A stretch of DNA of 64,000 nucleotides from Ferrimonas aestuarii (GTDB taxonomy: Bacteria; Pseudomonadota; Gammaproteobacteria; Enterobacterales; Shewanellaceae): positions 310,001 to 374,000 of the forward strand of contig NZ_SWCJ01000001.1 of NCBI RefSeq assembly GCF_005116665.1, read 5' to 3'. Shown one piece after another: positions 1 through 11,985 of this stretch. The notes under the pieces were generated by a model, which saw only the letters and a list, made by a program, of their open reading frames with translations, was not told the DNA's origin and made no database searches. Position 1 is the first letter of the stretch. Each line of letters opens with the position of its first letter. Both the position numbers and the translations under genes were made by a program.

Positions 1-933
1 AGGCCGGGCAAAGGTGAACTTAAGGTAACCGATCTGTCTGAACAGTTTAATGATTACCAAGAACACCTAGAACATGAGCTGTTGACTAAGGCTCAGTTGA
101 AGGCGAAAGAAAAACAACTTAAAAAAGACGATAAAGCCAAACAGAAGCAGGAAAAAGAGAGCGTTGATGCCGAGCGGGAAAGCCGGGTGTTCGTTCTGGA
201 TTTTAAAGCGGGGATTGATGCTGCGGAGGTGGCCAGTCTTCGTGAAGAGATCAGCGCACTGCTTACCGTTGCCAACGATAAAGATGAAGTTTTGGTGCGC
301 TTGGAGAGTGGCGGTGGCATGGTGCATGCGTACGGCTTAGCCTCCAGCCAATTGGCTCGAATTCGTGATGCGGGCATCCCCATGACCATCAGTGTCGATA
401 AGGTTGCGGCCAGTGGTGGTTACATGATGGCTTGTGTGGCCAACCACATTGTGGCGGCACCGTTCTCGATCATCGGTTCCATTGGTGTGATTGCTCAGTT
501 GCCTAACTTCAATAAGTTGCTGAAGAAGGGCAATATCGATTTTGAACAACACACCGCCGGTGAGTTTAAGCGTACCCTGACTATGTTTGGTGAAAACACC
601 GACAGCGCTCGCGAGAAGTTTCGTGAAGAGCTGGAGGAGACTCACGGCCTATTTAAGGATTTCATTGCTCAATATCGCCCAGAGTTGGATCTGGGCAAAG
701 TGGCCACCGGCGAGCACTGGTTTGGCACGCAGGCGCTTGAGTTAGGCTTGATTGATAGACTGAGCACGTCAGATGATTGGTTGATGAACAAAGCGAAGGA
801 CAAGCAAGTACTGAAGCTGGAATACAGCATCAAGAAGAATTTGGCTTCTCGCCTTAGTAAGGGCAGCAGTGAGCTGCTGGAGTCGGTATCAACAAAGTTG
901 GCTGAGCTAAATCAGAACAGCCGACTTTCCTAA
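1..933 (+). CDS. sohB: SohB-type inner-membrane serine peptidase, 5'-truncated by the window edge
   Basis: The frame is open from base 1, so the N-terminal membrane anchor and true start lie outside the window; 310 codons are visible against about 349 in E. coli SohB. SohB belongs to the S49 (SppA/signal peptide peptidase) family and is a membrane-anchored periplasmic protease that uses a Ser-Lys dyad. The motif AASGGYMMA carries the expected nucleophile Ser, and TAGEFKRTL carries the expected general-base Lys. GSIGVIAQ and the GEHWFG segment near the C-terminus are also family hallmarks. A Lys/Glu-rich stretch (bases about 85-165) precedes the protease domain, as in E. coli SohB. The gene ends in a strong hairpin shared with the convergent helicase gene. 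Confidence 0.95.
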   Translation, partial: RPGKGELKVTDLSEQFNDYQEHLEHELLTKAQLKAKEKQLKKDDKAKQKQEKESVDAERESRVFVLDFKAGIDAAEVASLREEISALLTVANDKDEVLVRLESGGGMVHAYGLASSQLARIRDAGIPMTISVDKVAASGGYMMACVANHIVAAPFSIIGSIGVIAQLPNFNKLLKKGNIDFEQHTAGEFKRTLTMFGENTDSAREKFREELEETHGLFKDFIAQYRPELDLGKVATGEHWFGTQALELGLIDRLSTSDDWLMNKAKDKQVLKLEYSIKKNLASRLSKGSSELLESVSTKLAELNQNSRLS

Positions 934-944
934 CCCTTTGCAAT

Positions 945-977
945 GAAAAATGGCCCTCAGTTGAGGGCCATTTTTTT
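945..977. terminator. Bidirectional Rho-independent terminator between sohB and the SNF2 gene
   Basis: Stem AATGGCCCTCA / TGAGGGCCATT with a 2-base loop, flanked by an A-run on the left and a run of T on the right. It can therefore terminate sohB on the plus strand and the helicase gene, which stops at 983, on the minus strand. Confidence 0.9.
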
Positions 978-982
978 GTTGC

Positions 983-4210
<3,228 letters not shown>

Positions 4211-4312
4211 GGTGATAACGCCGAGTCTATAAAACGCAATCCGCCATCATACCACTGCCCAGATTGAAAGCTAAGGACAATTGCGTGTTAACCCTCACTG
4301 ATTTGGCAATGC

Positions 4313-5971
4313 TTAGCCTGCCTGGCAGACGACGTTTGAGTCGTTGTCGACCTGCTCAATGATCTGCTGGTAAAGCGCTTTTGCTTTACGCTTTTGATCC
4401 ACATCGGGCCTAGAATCATTGAGGTAAACCCAGAGTGCGGACTTGGCAATTGCTTGAAGTTGATTGGGTTCGTGGGACGTTTCTAGTTTGAGCGCCAGCA
4501 GCTCGAGTAAGGCTAAGCTTAGGCGATGGTGGAAGGGCACCAAGAAAAAGGCTTCGATGCCCTGTTTCAATGCCAATTCGAACTGGCCCCCTTGGTATTG
4601 GGTGAGGCAGGATTCCGCTAAGGTACTGCCACTGCTCAGTCGCTGCTGAACTTCCAGTTGGCGATGCTTGAGTAATTTTATCTGGGATACCAGCAGGTCA
4701 TCATCGTCATTTTTCTCGCAACAGTTGGAGGCCAGTTTTACGCAGTGTTGAAACTCCTCGGTCATGCCGCAGATTCCAAATAGGGTGCAGAGGTTGATCA
4801 GCGTATAGAAATTGAGGTTGGCAAGTTGGGCTTGCTGCAGGCGGCTGCACAGAGCAAAGCAGATCTCAATGTTACCTTCAAGCAGCGCGATAAGGGCACT
4901 GGCTGCCGCAAAACAGGCTTCACTTTCGCTGTCCAAAGGTTGTTCCAGCGGGTTTCTTAAGGCCAGAAGACGCTCTTTTGCTTGGGTCAGTAAGCGGTGT
5001 CTTTGCTGGGGCTCCCCACCATTTAACGCGGCAAAGATGAGGCATTGGTAACTGTGAATATGCAGCTGCAGGGAGTAACGGTGTGAGCCTTTTACTTTTA
5101 GGGCGTATTTTTCAAACTGTACCGCGGCCTGATCGTAGTGGCCTAACACGCTGCAGAGATTGGCGATCACAACTTGTCGTAGCGGGTTAGCGGGGCTTAT
5201 TTCATTGAGTTCTTCAAATTGAGACAGCGCTCGAGGGTACTCCTCTTTAAGCATGATGCAGGTAGCCAGATCTCGATGGATTTGCGGGTTGTTCGGTTGA
5301 TTGTTAAGCAGGGTTTTCAGAATGACCTCCGCTTCATCAAAACGGCCAAGCCCCTGAAGTGCTTGGCTTAAACCCAGCTTTGGCCAGATAAGCTTTTGAT
5401 TCTGACGTTGGAAAAATTCCACGGCCTGTTGGTGTTTTTGTAGCCTGAGCAGGCAATCGCCGTGGATTCGATTCAGGTAACCTCGGTAGGGTTTCAGTTC
5501 GTTGGAGGGAGCGTGAATCATATCGAGCACTTGTTGGTGCTGACGTTTAGCCAGTGCCTGCAATATGGGTTTCATCGCTTGTTTGCGCTTCACCACTTTA
5601 GTGAGGCGTTTGACGAAGTCGATGTATCGAAATGGTTTGGTCAAATAGTCATCCGGTTCCATCTCGATGAAATGATTCACCACATCTCGGGTGTTGTCGC
5701 CGGTGACACATAGGAATACCCCATCTGCGGCTTGCAACTGCAACTGACGAACCTCATCAAGAATCAGTCCACCATCGATATTGCAGTTCATGTTGTAGTC
5801 GCACAACACCACGTCGTATTTGGTCTGGTGAAGCAATCGCAAGGCTTTGTGGCTGTCGGCGGTGGCGGTAATACGATCATTACTGATGCCAGCCTGAACC
5901 AAAATGGAGCGGGCCAGCGCCAAGAATGAGGAGGAGTCGTCAATGATTAGGTACTTCAGTTTTCCCAGCAT
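4313..5971 (-). CDS. Response regulator: REC receiver domain plus TPR repeats, no DNA-binding domain
   Basis: About 552 residues. Residues 1-120 form a CheY-like receiver with acidic pair D11/D12, phospho-acceptor D58 in LCDYN, conserved T90 in CVTGD and K112 in LTKPF. The rest is helical repeat sequence with TPR-like signatures (for example LGRFDEAEVILKTLL and NPQIHRDLATCIML) and no HTH, GGDEF, EAL or kinase domain. The output is therefore probably protein-protein interaction. I chose the ATG at 5971 over a TTG at 5992 because GAGGCAAGG lies just upstream and because the REC fold begins at MLGKLKYLIID. No partner histidine kinase is encoded nearby. It could be an adaptor like the REC-TPR proteins of Vibrio and Shewanella, whose target is unknown to me. 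Confidence 0.85.
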   Translation of the reverse strand: MLGKLKYLIIDDSSSFLALARSILVQAGISNDRITATADSHKALRLLHQTKYDVVLCDYNMNCNIDGGLILDEVRQLQLQAADGVFLCVTGDNTRDVVNHFIEMEPDDYLTKPFRYIDFVKRLTKVVKRKQAMKPILQALAKRQHQQVLDMIHAPSNELKPYRGYLNRIHGDCLLRLQKHQQAVEFFQRQNQKLIWPKLGLSQALQGLGRFDEAEVILKTLLNNQPNNPQIHRDLATCIMLKEEYPRALSQFEELNEISPANPLRQVVIANLCSVLGHYDQAAVQFEKYALKVKGSHRYSLQLHIHSYQCLIFAALNGGEPQQRHRLLTQAKERLLALRNPLEQPLDSESEACFAAASALIALLEGNIEICFALCSRLQQAQLANLNFYTLINLCTLFGICGMTEEFQHCVKLASNCCEKNDDDDLLVSQIKLLKHRQLEVQQRLSSGSTLAESCLTQYQGGQFELALKQGIEAFFLVPFHHRLSLALLELLALKLETSHEPNQLQAIAKSALWVYLNDSRPDVDQKRKAKALYQQIIEQVDNDSNVVCQAG

Positions 5972-6229
5972 CCTTGCCTCACTAAAACTCAAGATTTATA
6001 GATATGGGCTGCCAAGCATCCCTTTGGCAGATTTCATCACTGATTTTCTTTAAAAAAGCATAGCAAAGTGCTCAGAATTTGCTGGCAAAATCCCCTTTTC
6101 TTATTCCTTTATGGGATTTAAATATGAATCCAGCTTCCATTTGGTTATATGAAAGTCCGAAGTTGAATTGTTGTGAACTCAGGTTTGGCGTTCACTTAAT
6201 GGAAAATTTCATCCACAAGGATCTTCAGG
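5972..6229. promoter_or_regulatory. Divergent intergenic region between the response regulator and cysD
   Basis: 258 bp with no convincing gene. It must carry the promoters of both flanking operons. A dyad, ATTCC-TTTAT-GGGAT (6103-6117), sits about 115 bp before cysD within TTATTCC, reminiscent of the T/A-rich half-sites bound by LysR-type regulators such as CysB. No true consensus can be claimed. CysD has a clear ribosome-binding stretch, AAGGATCTTCAGG, directly before its ATG. Confidence 0.35.
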
Positions 6230-7141
6230 ATGTCCGATACACAGGCATTGACCCATCTTGATCGACTGGAAGCGGAAAGCATCCACATTTTTCGAGAGGT
6301 AGCAGCAGAGTTTGAAAAGCCGGTGATGCTTTACTCCATTGGTAAAGACTCCTCGGTTCTGCTCCATTTGGCCCGTAAGGCGTTTGCGCCGGGCAAGATA
6401 CCTTTCCCTCTATTGCATGTAGATACCAACTGGAAATTCAAAGAGATGATTGAATTTCGAGATCGCATTGCAAAGGAGTACGACCTAGATCTGTTGGTGC
6501 ATAAGAACCCCAAAGGCCTAGAGATGGATATCAGTCCATTTGTTCATGGCAGCGCCCTTCATACCGACATCATGAAGACCCAAAGCCTGCGCCAGGCATT
6601 GGATCACTATGGTTTTGATGCGGCTTTTGGTGGTGCTCGACGTGATGAAGAGGCGTCTCGCGCCAAAGAGCGAGTGTATTCATTCCGCGATGCTAACCAC
6701 CGTTGGGATCCGAAAAACCAGCGTCCAGAGCTGTGGAACCTCTACAACGCGCGGGTTCACCCCGGCGAAAGCATTCGAGTGTTCCCGTTGTCTAACTGGA
6801 CTGAACTGGACATCTGGCAATACATCTATCGAGAGAAAATTGAGATTGTGCCCTTGTATCTGGCTAAGCCGCGCCCTGTGGTTGAGCGAGACGGCAGCCT
6901 GATCATGGTGGACGACGAGCGAATGCCGTTGGCGGAGCACGAGCAGCCACAGATGAAGAGCGTGCGTTTTCGAACTCTGGGTTGTTACCCGTTGACCGGA
7001 GCCATTGAGTCTGAGGCCGAGACCTTGCCGGGCATCATCGAAGAGATGTTGCTGGCGACCACCTCAGAGCGCCAAGGGCGGGTTATCGACCGCGATAGCA
7101 CTGGCTCCATGGAGAAGAAGAAGCGCGAAGGCTACTTCTAG
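6230..7141 (+). CDS. cysD: Sulfate adenylyltransferase subunit 2 (ATP sulfurylase small subunit)
   Basis: 303 residues, matching the usual 302. CysD belongs to the PP-loop ATP pyrophosphatase family and makes adenosine 5'-phosphosulfate from ATP and sulfate, driven by GTP hydrolysis in CysN. The PP-loop [13 protein letters not shown] is at about residues 36-48, followed by [28 protein letters not shown] and the C-terminal RQGRVIDRD[13 protein letters not shown] are characteristic. It is the first gene of a plus-strand operon; cysN follows after 62 bp. The ATG at 6230 has AAGG and CAGG upstream, and its N-terminus matches the family start. Confidence 0.97.
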   Translation: MSDTQALTHLDRLEAESIHIFREVAAEFEKPVMLYSIGKDSSVLLHLARKAFAPGKIPFPLLHVDTNWKFKEMIEFRDRIAKEYDLDLLVHKNPKGLEMDISPFVHGSALHTDIMKTQSLRQALDHYGFDAAFGGARRDEEASRAKERVYSFRDANHRWDPKNQRPELWNLYNARVHPGESIRVFPLSNWTELDIWQYIYREKIEIVPLYLAKPRPVVERDGSLIMVDDERMPLAEHEQPQMKSVRFRTLGCYPLTGAIESEAETLPGIIEEMLLATTSERQGRVIDRDSTGSMEKKKREGYF

Positions 7142-7203
7142 GTCACAACTTAAAGCGCCGCCGTGATGGTGGCGGTGCTTAACCAGATTCAAGGAATTCT
7201 CTC

Positions 7204-8682
7204 ATGTCATATCTTTCCGCACTTTCTAGCCCAAGTGCACAGGGCAGCGTTGAGCAACGGGTCGCCGATTACCTGTCGCAACATGAAAATAAGGGGCTGC
7301 TGCGTTTTATCACCTGCGGCAGTGTCGATGACGGCAAAAGTACCTTGATTGGTCGATTGCTTCATGACACTCAAGCGCTTTACGATGACCAGTTGCAAGC
7401 GGTCAATGAACAGAGCCGTCGCAGCGGAACTCAAGGGGAGCGGGTCGATCTGGCGCTGTTGGTGGATGGCCTTCAAGCGGAGCGAGAGCAGGGGATCACC
7501 ATTGATGTGGCCTATCGCTACTTCTCCACTGACAAGCGCAAATTTATCATTGCCGACACTCCGGGTCATGAGCAGTACACTCGCAACATGGCTACCGGCG
7601 CCTCCACGGCGGATCTGGCGGTGATTCTGGTGGATGCTCGCTATGGCGTGCTAGAGCAGACCCGTCGCCACAGCTTCATTGTGTCGCTACTGGGGATCAA
7701 ACAGGTAGTGGTGGCCATCAATAAGATGGATCTGAAGGGTTACTCTCAGGAAGTATTTGAGTCCATTCGCGGTGACTACCAAGTGCTGGCCGATAAACTG
7801 GACTTTGAGCGCATCGATTATCTGCCGTTGTCGGCCCTTGAGGGAGACAATGTCGCCAGTGCCAGCGAAAACACACCTTGGCATGATGGCACCACCCTGT
7901 TGTCTCTGCTAGAGAGTGCTGAGCTTGATAGCAACGATGCCGAGAAGCCGCTGCGTTTCCCTGTACAGCTGGTGCAGCGACCTAACTTAGATTTTCGTGG
8001 CTTTGCTGGCACCATCGCCTCCGGCCAGGTAAGCGTAGGCGATGAGCTACTGGCACTGCCCTCCGGTAAAACCGCAAAAGTCAGTGGCATTCAGAACTTT
8101 GATGGTCAGCTCAATCAGGCTCAGGCTGGGCAAGCGGTTACTTTGGTTTTGGACACCGAGATCGATCTCAGTCGAGGCGACTGGTTGGTGGCTGCCGATC
8201 AGGCGCCAACGTTGAGTCAGGCTTTCAAAGCCAACCTCGTGTGGATGGCAGAAACCGAGCTTAAAGCCGGTGATGAATACCGCCTTAAGCTGGCCAGTGG
8301 CAGTTATCGAGTCCGCATTCGCGGCATCAACCATCAGAATGACATCCACACCTGGTCCAAAAGTGATACCGACGTTTTGGCGCTTAATGGCATTGGTGAG
8401 GTGGAATTTGAAGCCGACAGACCGCTGCCCATCGACGATTATCGTCAGCTGCGTCAAACCGGGGCTTTTATCCTCATTGACCCTATCAGTAATGGCACTG
8501 TGGCTGCGGGGATGATGGTGGCCGCCATTGAAGCCAAGCAGGACACCGCACCACAAGGGGCATTCTCTCAGTTTGAATTGGAGCTCAATGGGCTGATTCG
8601 AAAACACTTCCCCCATTGGCAGGCAAAGGATCTTACCGAGCTAACCTCGATCATCTCTAAGGGTAAGCCGGGCAGCGCGTGA
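7204..8682 (+). CDS. cysN: Sulfate adenylyltransferase subunit 1 (GTPase)
   Basis: 492 residues. This is an EF-Tu-like translational GTPase fold. P-loop GSVDDGKST is at residues 39-47, the switch region with GITIDVAYR follows, then DTPGHEQY near 118 and NKMD near 173. The beta-barrel domains follow. It lacks a fused APS-kinase domain; that activity is encoded separately by cysC in this operon. CysN hydrolyses GTP to drive APS synthesis by CysD. The start at 7204 is preceded by AAGGAATTCTC. The stop overlaps the start of the permease gene, indicating translational coupling. Confidence 0.97.
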   Translation: MSYLSALSSPSAQGSVEQRVADYLSQHENKGLLRFITCGSVDDGKSTLIGRLLHDTQALYDDQLQAVNEQSRRSGTQGERVDLALLVDGLQAEREQGITIDVAYRYFSTDKRKFIIADTPGHEQYTRNMATGASTADLAVILVDARYGVLEQTRRHSFIVSLLGIKQVVVAINKMDLKGYSQEVFESIRGDYQVLADKLDFERIDYLPLSALEGDNVASASENTPWHDGTTLLSLLESAELDSNDAEKPLRFPVQLVQRPNLDFRGFAGTIASGQVSVGDELLALPSGKTAKVSGIQNFDGQLNQAQAGQAVTLVLDTEIDLSRGDWLVAADQAPTLSQAFKANLVWMAETELKAGDEYRLKLASGSYRVRIRGINHQNDIHTWSKSDTDVLALNGIGEVEFEADRPLPIDDYRQLRQTGAFILIDPISNGTVAAGMMVAAIEAKQDTAPQGAFSQFELELNGLIRKHFPHWQAKDLTELTSIISKGKPGSA

Positions 8683-10406
8683 TGACCCTAGTCCATGGCC
8701 AACTGCTGGTGCTGACCGCATCGGTATTCGTTGGCCTTGCCTTTACCCGCCTAAGACCGGTGATGCTGTTCAGCGCCGTCGGTCTTGCGCTGGTGCTTCT
8801 CGGCCAATTGGAGGTGGAGCGCCTACTGCAACTGGCGGCAAATCCGGCGGTGATATCCTTGCTGCTGCTGATCTTAGTGTCTGCGGGCATGGAGAAAACT
8901 CGGCTGCTCAGTTGGCTGAGCTTAAAGCTGTTCCGAGGCGGCTATCTAGCAACGCTGGCTCGCACCAGCATCGGTGCCATGGTCAGCTCAGCGTTTTTGA
9001 ACAACACCGCCGTGGTGGCAGCCCTGATGGGACGCATTCGTAGTCATCGGGATCAGCCTCCGTCACGGCTGCTGCTGCCGCTCTCCTATGCCGCCATCTT
9101 AGGGGGGACTCTGACTCTGGTGGGAACCTCCACCAACCTGATTGTGAACAGCTTTCTGGTTGAGCTTGGGCAGCCGCCGTTGGCACTGTTTGATTTTCTC
9201 CCCGTGGGGTTAGTGGCGTGCGGGGTCGGATTTGTGGTGCTGCTGTTGGTCAGTCCCACTTTGCCAATCCACAGCGTCGAAGAGGAAACCCCTGACAGCT
9301 ACTTTATTGACGCCAAAATTGAACCCAATAGCCCTCTCATCGGCCGCAGTGTCGAAGCCAATGGCCTGCGCTCCTTAGAGCGGCTCTATTTGGCGGAAGT
9401 GGTTCGTGGTGAGCAGCTTATCTCGCCGGTGACGCCCCAAACTGAGCTTCAAGCCGGTGACAAGCTGGTGTTCTGTGGTGACGTTCGTGCTGTGGGACTG
9501 CTTGAGCGATTTAAAGGCTTAACTCTGTTTGCCCACTCCAGTGGAGAGCTGCAGCGAAATTTAACGGAGGTGGTGGTGAGTCCCACCTCAACCGTCATTG
9601 GGCAGACGCTCAAGTCCAGCGATTTTCGCGCCCGTTTTGGTGCGGCGGTGGTGGCGATGCGTCGCCGTGGCCAAGTGCTGTCAGGAAAGCTGGGGCAAAT
9701 ACCGCTGCAAGCGGGGGATCTGTTGGTGCTCTCCTGTGCCGACCCCAAAGGGTTAACCGCCCAAGCTCGCCATTTTGTGGTGGTGGGAGATGCGGAATTG
9801 TCACCCAATCTGTCTTTGTGGCAGGAGCTGATGACGGTGGCCGGCTTTGTAACAGCTCTGGGCCTTAGCGCCGCAGGCATGCTGGACTTAGCGGCGTCAC
9901 TGGGGTTGTTGCTGTTGGTGATGCTGAGTTTTGGGGTACTTAATGCCTCAGAGGTTCGCAGCCGTTTTCCGTTTGAGATCTGGATGATCATCACCGGGGC
10001 ACTGGCGATGGCAGACAGTTTGGCACAATCGGGCTTGGCCACTCTAGCGTCAAATTGGCTACACCAGCTGTTCAATGGTGAAGGGGTCTGGGTGGCTTAT
10101 GTCGGGGTGTTCTTTATCTCCCTGCTGCTTACCGAACTGATGACCAATAACGCCGCTGCGGCGCTCGCCTTGCCGTTGGCGCTGGGGCTGGCCTCCGCCT
10201 TCGGGGTTAGCGCCCTGCCTTTTGTGATGGCGGTGGCCTATGGTGCCAGCGCCAGTTTTATTAGCCCCTTTAGTTATCAAACCCACTTGATGGTGATGAG
10301 CTTAGGTAACTATCGCAAGCGGGATTTCGTCAAGATGGGGCTGCCATTGTCACTGGCGTACAGTGCATCGGTGCTCTGGGCGATTCCCTATGTATTTCCG
10401 TTTTGA
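8679..10406 (+). CDS. SLC13/DASS-family anion permease with central RCK_C (TrkA_C) domains, likely a sulfate importer
   Basis: 575 residues. N- and C-terminal halves are strongly hydrophobic multi-pass segments, each with the asparagine motif of the SLC13 family (FLNNTAVVAAL near residue 107 and LMTNNAAAALALP near 485). The middle (about residues 205-370) is soluble and contains two RCK_C-like repeats ending in AGDKLVFCG and AGDLLVLSC. The start is either GTG 8679, which overlaps the cysN stop, or ATG 8682. Its place between cysN and cysC argues that the substrate is sulfate; this is inference, since SLC13 proteins also carry dicarboxylates and other anions. The RCK_C domains are likely cytoplasmic regulatory modules. 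Confidence 0.88.
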   Translation: MMTLVHGQLLVLTASVFVGLAFTRLRPVMLFSAVGLALVLLGQLEVERLLQLAANPAVISLLLLILVSAGMEKTRLLSWLSLKLFRGGYLATLARTSIGAMVSSAFLNNTAVVAALMGRIRSHRDQPPSRLLLPLSYAAILGGTLTLVGTSTNLIVNSFLVELGQPPLALFDFLPVGLVACGVGFVVLLLVSPTLPIHSVEEETPDSYFIDAKIEPNSPLIGRSVEANGLRSLERLYLAEVVRGEQLISPVTPQTELQAGDKLVFCGDVRAVGLLERFKGLTLFAHSSGELQRNLTEVVVSPTSTVIGQTLKSSDFRARFGAAVVAMRRRGQVLSGKLGQIPLQAGDLLVLSCADPKGLTAQARHFVVVGDAELSPNLSLWQELMTVAGFVTALGLSAAGMLDLAASLGLLLLVMLSFGVLNASEVRSRFPFEIWMIITGALAMADSLAQSGLATLASNWLHQLFNGEGVWVAYVGVFFISLLLTELMTNNAAAALALPLALGLASAFGVSALPFVMAVAYGASASFISPFSYQTHLMVMSLGNYRKRDFVKMGLPLSLAYSASVLWAIPYVFPF

Positions 10407-10414
10407 GGTGAGCA

Positions 10415-11017
10415 ATGAGTACCAATTTAACCTGGCATGATCACAGTGTCAGCGACGGCCAACGGGCCAAGCTTAAGGGGCACGGAAGTGCACTGATCTG
10501 GTTTACGGGATTAAGCGGCTCGGGCAAATCTACCCTAGCCAATGCCTTAGAGCAGAGATTGGTAACCCTGGGTGTGCATAGCTTTCTGCTCGATGGCGAT
10601 AACGTGCGTTTGGGACTGAATAAGGATCTGAGTTTTAGCGATCACGACCGAGTGGAAAACATTCGACGTATCGGTGAGGTGGGCAAGCTGTTTGTGTCTT
10701 CGGGCACCCTGTGCCTATCGGCGTTTATCTCACCCTTTATTGCGGATCGTGAGCAGGTTCGTCAGTTGTTACCCCAAGACAAGTTTATTGAGGTGTATGT
10801 GGATGCGCCCCTAGCGGTGTGTGAGTCTCGAGACCCTAAAGGCTTGTATGCCAAGGCGAGAGCTGGCGAAATCCCTCACTTTACTGGCATCGACTCTCCT
10901 TATGAAGCTCCGGAAACGCCGGAGATTCATATCAAAACCGATGAGCTTGACACCCCCGCGGCGGTTGACGCCATAATCACTTATCTGGTGGCGCAAGGGA
11001 TCATCAATGAACAGTAG
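10415..11017 (+). CDS. cysC: Adenylyl-sulfate kinase
   Basis: 200 residues, normal length. It phosphorylates APS to PAPS using ATP. P-loop GLSGSGKST is at residues 32-40, followed by [25 protein letters not shown]-x-ADREQVR and [14 protein letters not shown][11 protein letters not shown] are typical of APS kinases. It begins 8 bp after the permease stop with GAGGTGAGCA as ribosome-binding site, and its last 11 bases overlap the start of cysQ, so the five genes look like one transcription unit. Confidence 0.97.
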   Translation: MSTNLTWHDHSVSDGQRAKLKGHGSALIWFTGLSGSGKSTLANALEQRLVTLGVHSFLLDGDNVRLGLNKDLSFSDHDRVENIRRIGEVGKLFVSSGTLCLSAFISPFIADREQVRQLLPQDKFIEVYVDAPLAVCESRDPKGLYAKARAGEIPHFTGIDSPYEAPETPEIHIKTDELDTPAAVDAIITYLVAQGIINEQ

Positions 11018-11783
11018 CAATCAAGATTGGCAGGCGTTGATGGCCGCAGTGGGTGAGGTGGTTGAGGAGGCCGGTCGTCGCGCGATGGGGTTTTACGCCA
11101 ATCCACAAATTCAGTACAAACCGGATGACTCTCCTCTGACTCAGGCGGATCTGGTGAGTCACGCCTATCTGGTGGAGCAGCTGCCGCAGCTTGGCCCATG
11201 GCCGGTGCTGTCGGAGGAGTCGGCCAGCATCGATTGGCACACGCGGCGTAATTGGAAACGGTACTGGTTAATCGACCCCATTGATGGCACCAAAGAGTTC
11301 ATTGCTGAGAATGGTGAATTCACGGTGAATGTGGCGCTGATTGAAGACGGTTATCCGCTGTTTGGTGTGGTGGGCGCCCCAGCAATGGGCACCCTGTATT
11401 GGGGTGGCCGCTCTTTAGGCGCTTGGCGGAAACAGGGCGACGAAGTGGCCACGCTTAGGGCGCGACCTAAACCTGAGCAGCCTGTGGTGGTGTGCAGCCG
11501 CTCTCACCCCTCCAAAGCATTGGCCGATTATCTTGACCAGCTTGGCGCTCATCGTGCCGTGGCGGTGGGAAGCTCGCTGAAGCTGTGCCGCATTGCCGAA
11601 GGGCTGGCGGATCTCTACCCACGATTGGGACCCACCAGTGAGTGGGATATTGGCGCGGCTCAAGGCGTATTGGAGGGAGCTGGCGGTAAAGTATTAACTT
11701 TGGATGGCGAGCGGTTGGCGTACAACCAAAAAGCGTCGATTCTTAATCCCCATTTTATTGCCTCGGGTAGCGATATTGGGTGA
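11007..11783 (+). CDS. cysQ: 3'(2'),5'-bisphosphate nucleotidase (PAP phosphatase)
   Basis: 258 residues. CysQ belongs to the inositol-monophosphatase superfamily and removes 3'-phosphoadenosine 5'-phosphate, the inhibitory by-product of PAPS reduction. The Mg-binding motif DPIDGTKEF is at about residues 90-98, with SEES upstream (about 69-72) and [15 protein letters not shown] near the C-terminus. It starts inside the end of cysC (ATG 11007, upstream AAGGGATCATCA). A strong terminator (11928-11962) ends the operon. Confidence 0.96.
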   Translation: MNSSNQDWQALMAAVGEVVEEAGRRAMGFYANPQIQYKPDDSPLTQADLVSHAYLVEQLPQLGPWPVLSEESASIDWHTRRNWKRYWLIDPIDGTKEFIAENGEFTVNVALIEDGYPLFGVVGAPAMGTLYWGGRSLGAWRKQGDEVATLRARPKPEQPVVVCSRSHPSKALADYLDQLGAHRAVAVGSSLKLCRIAEGLADLYPRLGPTSEWDIGAAQGVLEGAGGKVLTLDGERLAYNQKASILNPHFIASGSDIG

Positions 11784-11809
11784 CCGACCCGCTAATTTTC
11801 AATAGGCAT

Positions 11810-11886
11810 AAAAAAACCACCTCAAAAAGGGGAGGTGGTCAAATAATGGAGATGATGATGAAACAAATTCAATTTCAAACTTGTTA
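11810..11886 (-). ncRNA. Candidate sRNA, solitary sixth copy of the CATCATCATCTC family
   Basis: Read on the minus strand, this ~77-nt unit has the same architecture as the five copies at 14.2-15.0 kb. It has a sigma-E-like promoter just upstream (11894-11920). The invariant core ATTTGTTTCATCATCATCTC comes next. A short linker then leads to a terminator hairpin, CCACCTC / GAGGTGG with an 8-base loop, and seven Ts ending at 11810. The stem is the same GC-enriched variant as in copy 5. The 5' end (about 11886) is estimated from the -10 position. It lies between cysQ (+) and the SEC-C gene (-). No open reading frame is conserved among the copies. I do not recognise it as a named sRNA family. Confidence 0.72.
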
Positions 11887-11893
11887 CCCTTCA

Positions 11894-11920
11894 TCAGACT
11901 GACGTGGTTGAGAATGGTTC
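11894..11920 (-). promoter_or_regulatory. Sigma-E-like promoter of the solitary sRNA copy
   Basis: On the minus strand: GAACCA (-35, 11920-11915), a 16-base spacer, then TCTGATGA (-10, starting 11898). Both elements and the 16-base spacing fit the classical RpoE pattern GAACTT-N16-TCTGA. The rest of this upstream region differs from the tandem copies, so the promoter elements are conserved where flanking sequence is not. Confidence 0.6.
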
Positions 11921-11927
11921 CCAATCA

Positions 11928-11962
11928 GGGCGAAAAAAGTTAACTTTTTTCGCCCTTTTTTT
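11928..11962 (+). terminator. Rho-independent terminator of the cys operon
   Basis: Perfect 28-base palindrome (11928-11955) built from GGGCGAAAAAAGTT and its reverse complement, followed by seven Ts on the plus strand. It is about 145 bp downstream of the cysQ stop. Its left edge lies 8 bp from the -35 element of the minus-strand sRNA promoter. Confidence 0.85.
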
Positions 11963-11985
11963 ATTTATTGATATTTTTCTGTCAG

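Noticed and set aside
6079-6261. 60-codon plus-strand ORF upstream of cysD
   Set aside because: It overlaps the cysD start in another frame, covers the presumed regulatory region and shows no conserved protein features.
8047-8616. 189-codon minus-strand frame
   Set aside because: Antisense to cysN; no independent support.
9449-10075. 208-codon minus-strand frame
   Set aside because: Antisense to the SLC13 permease gene, with low-complexity Ser/Pro/Arg translation; a shadow frame.
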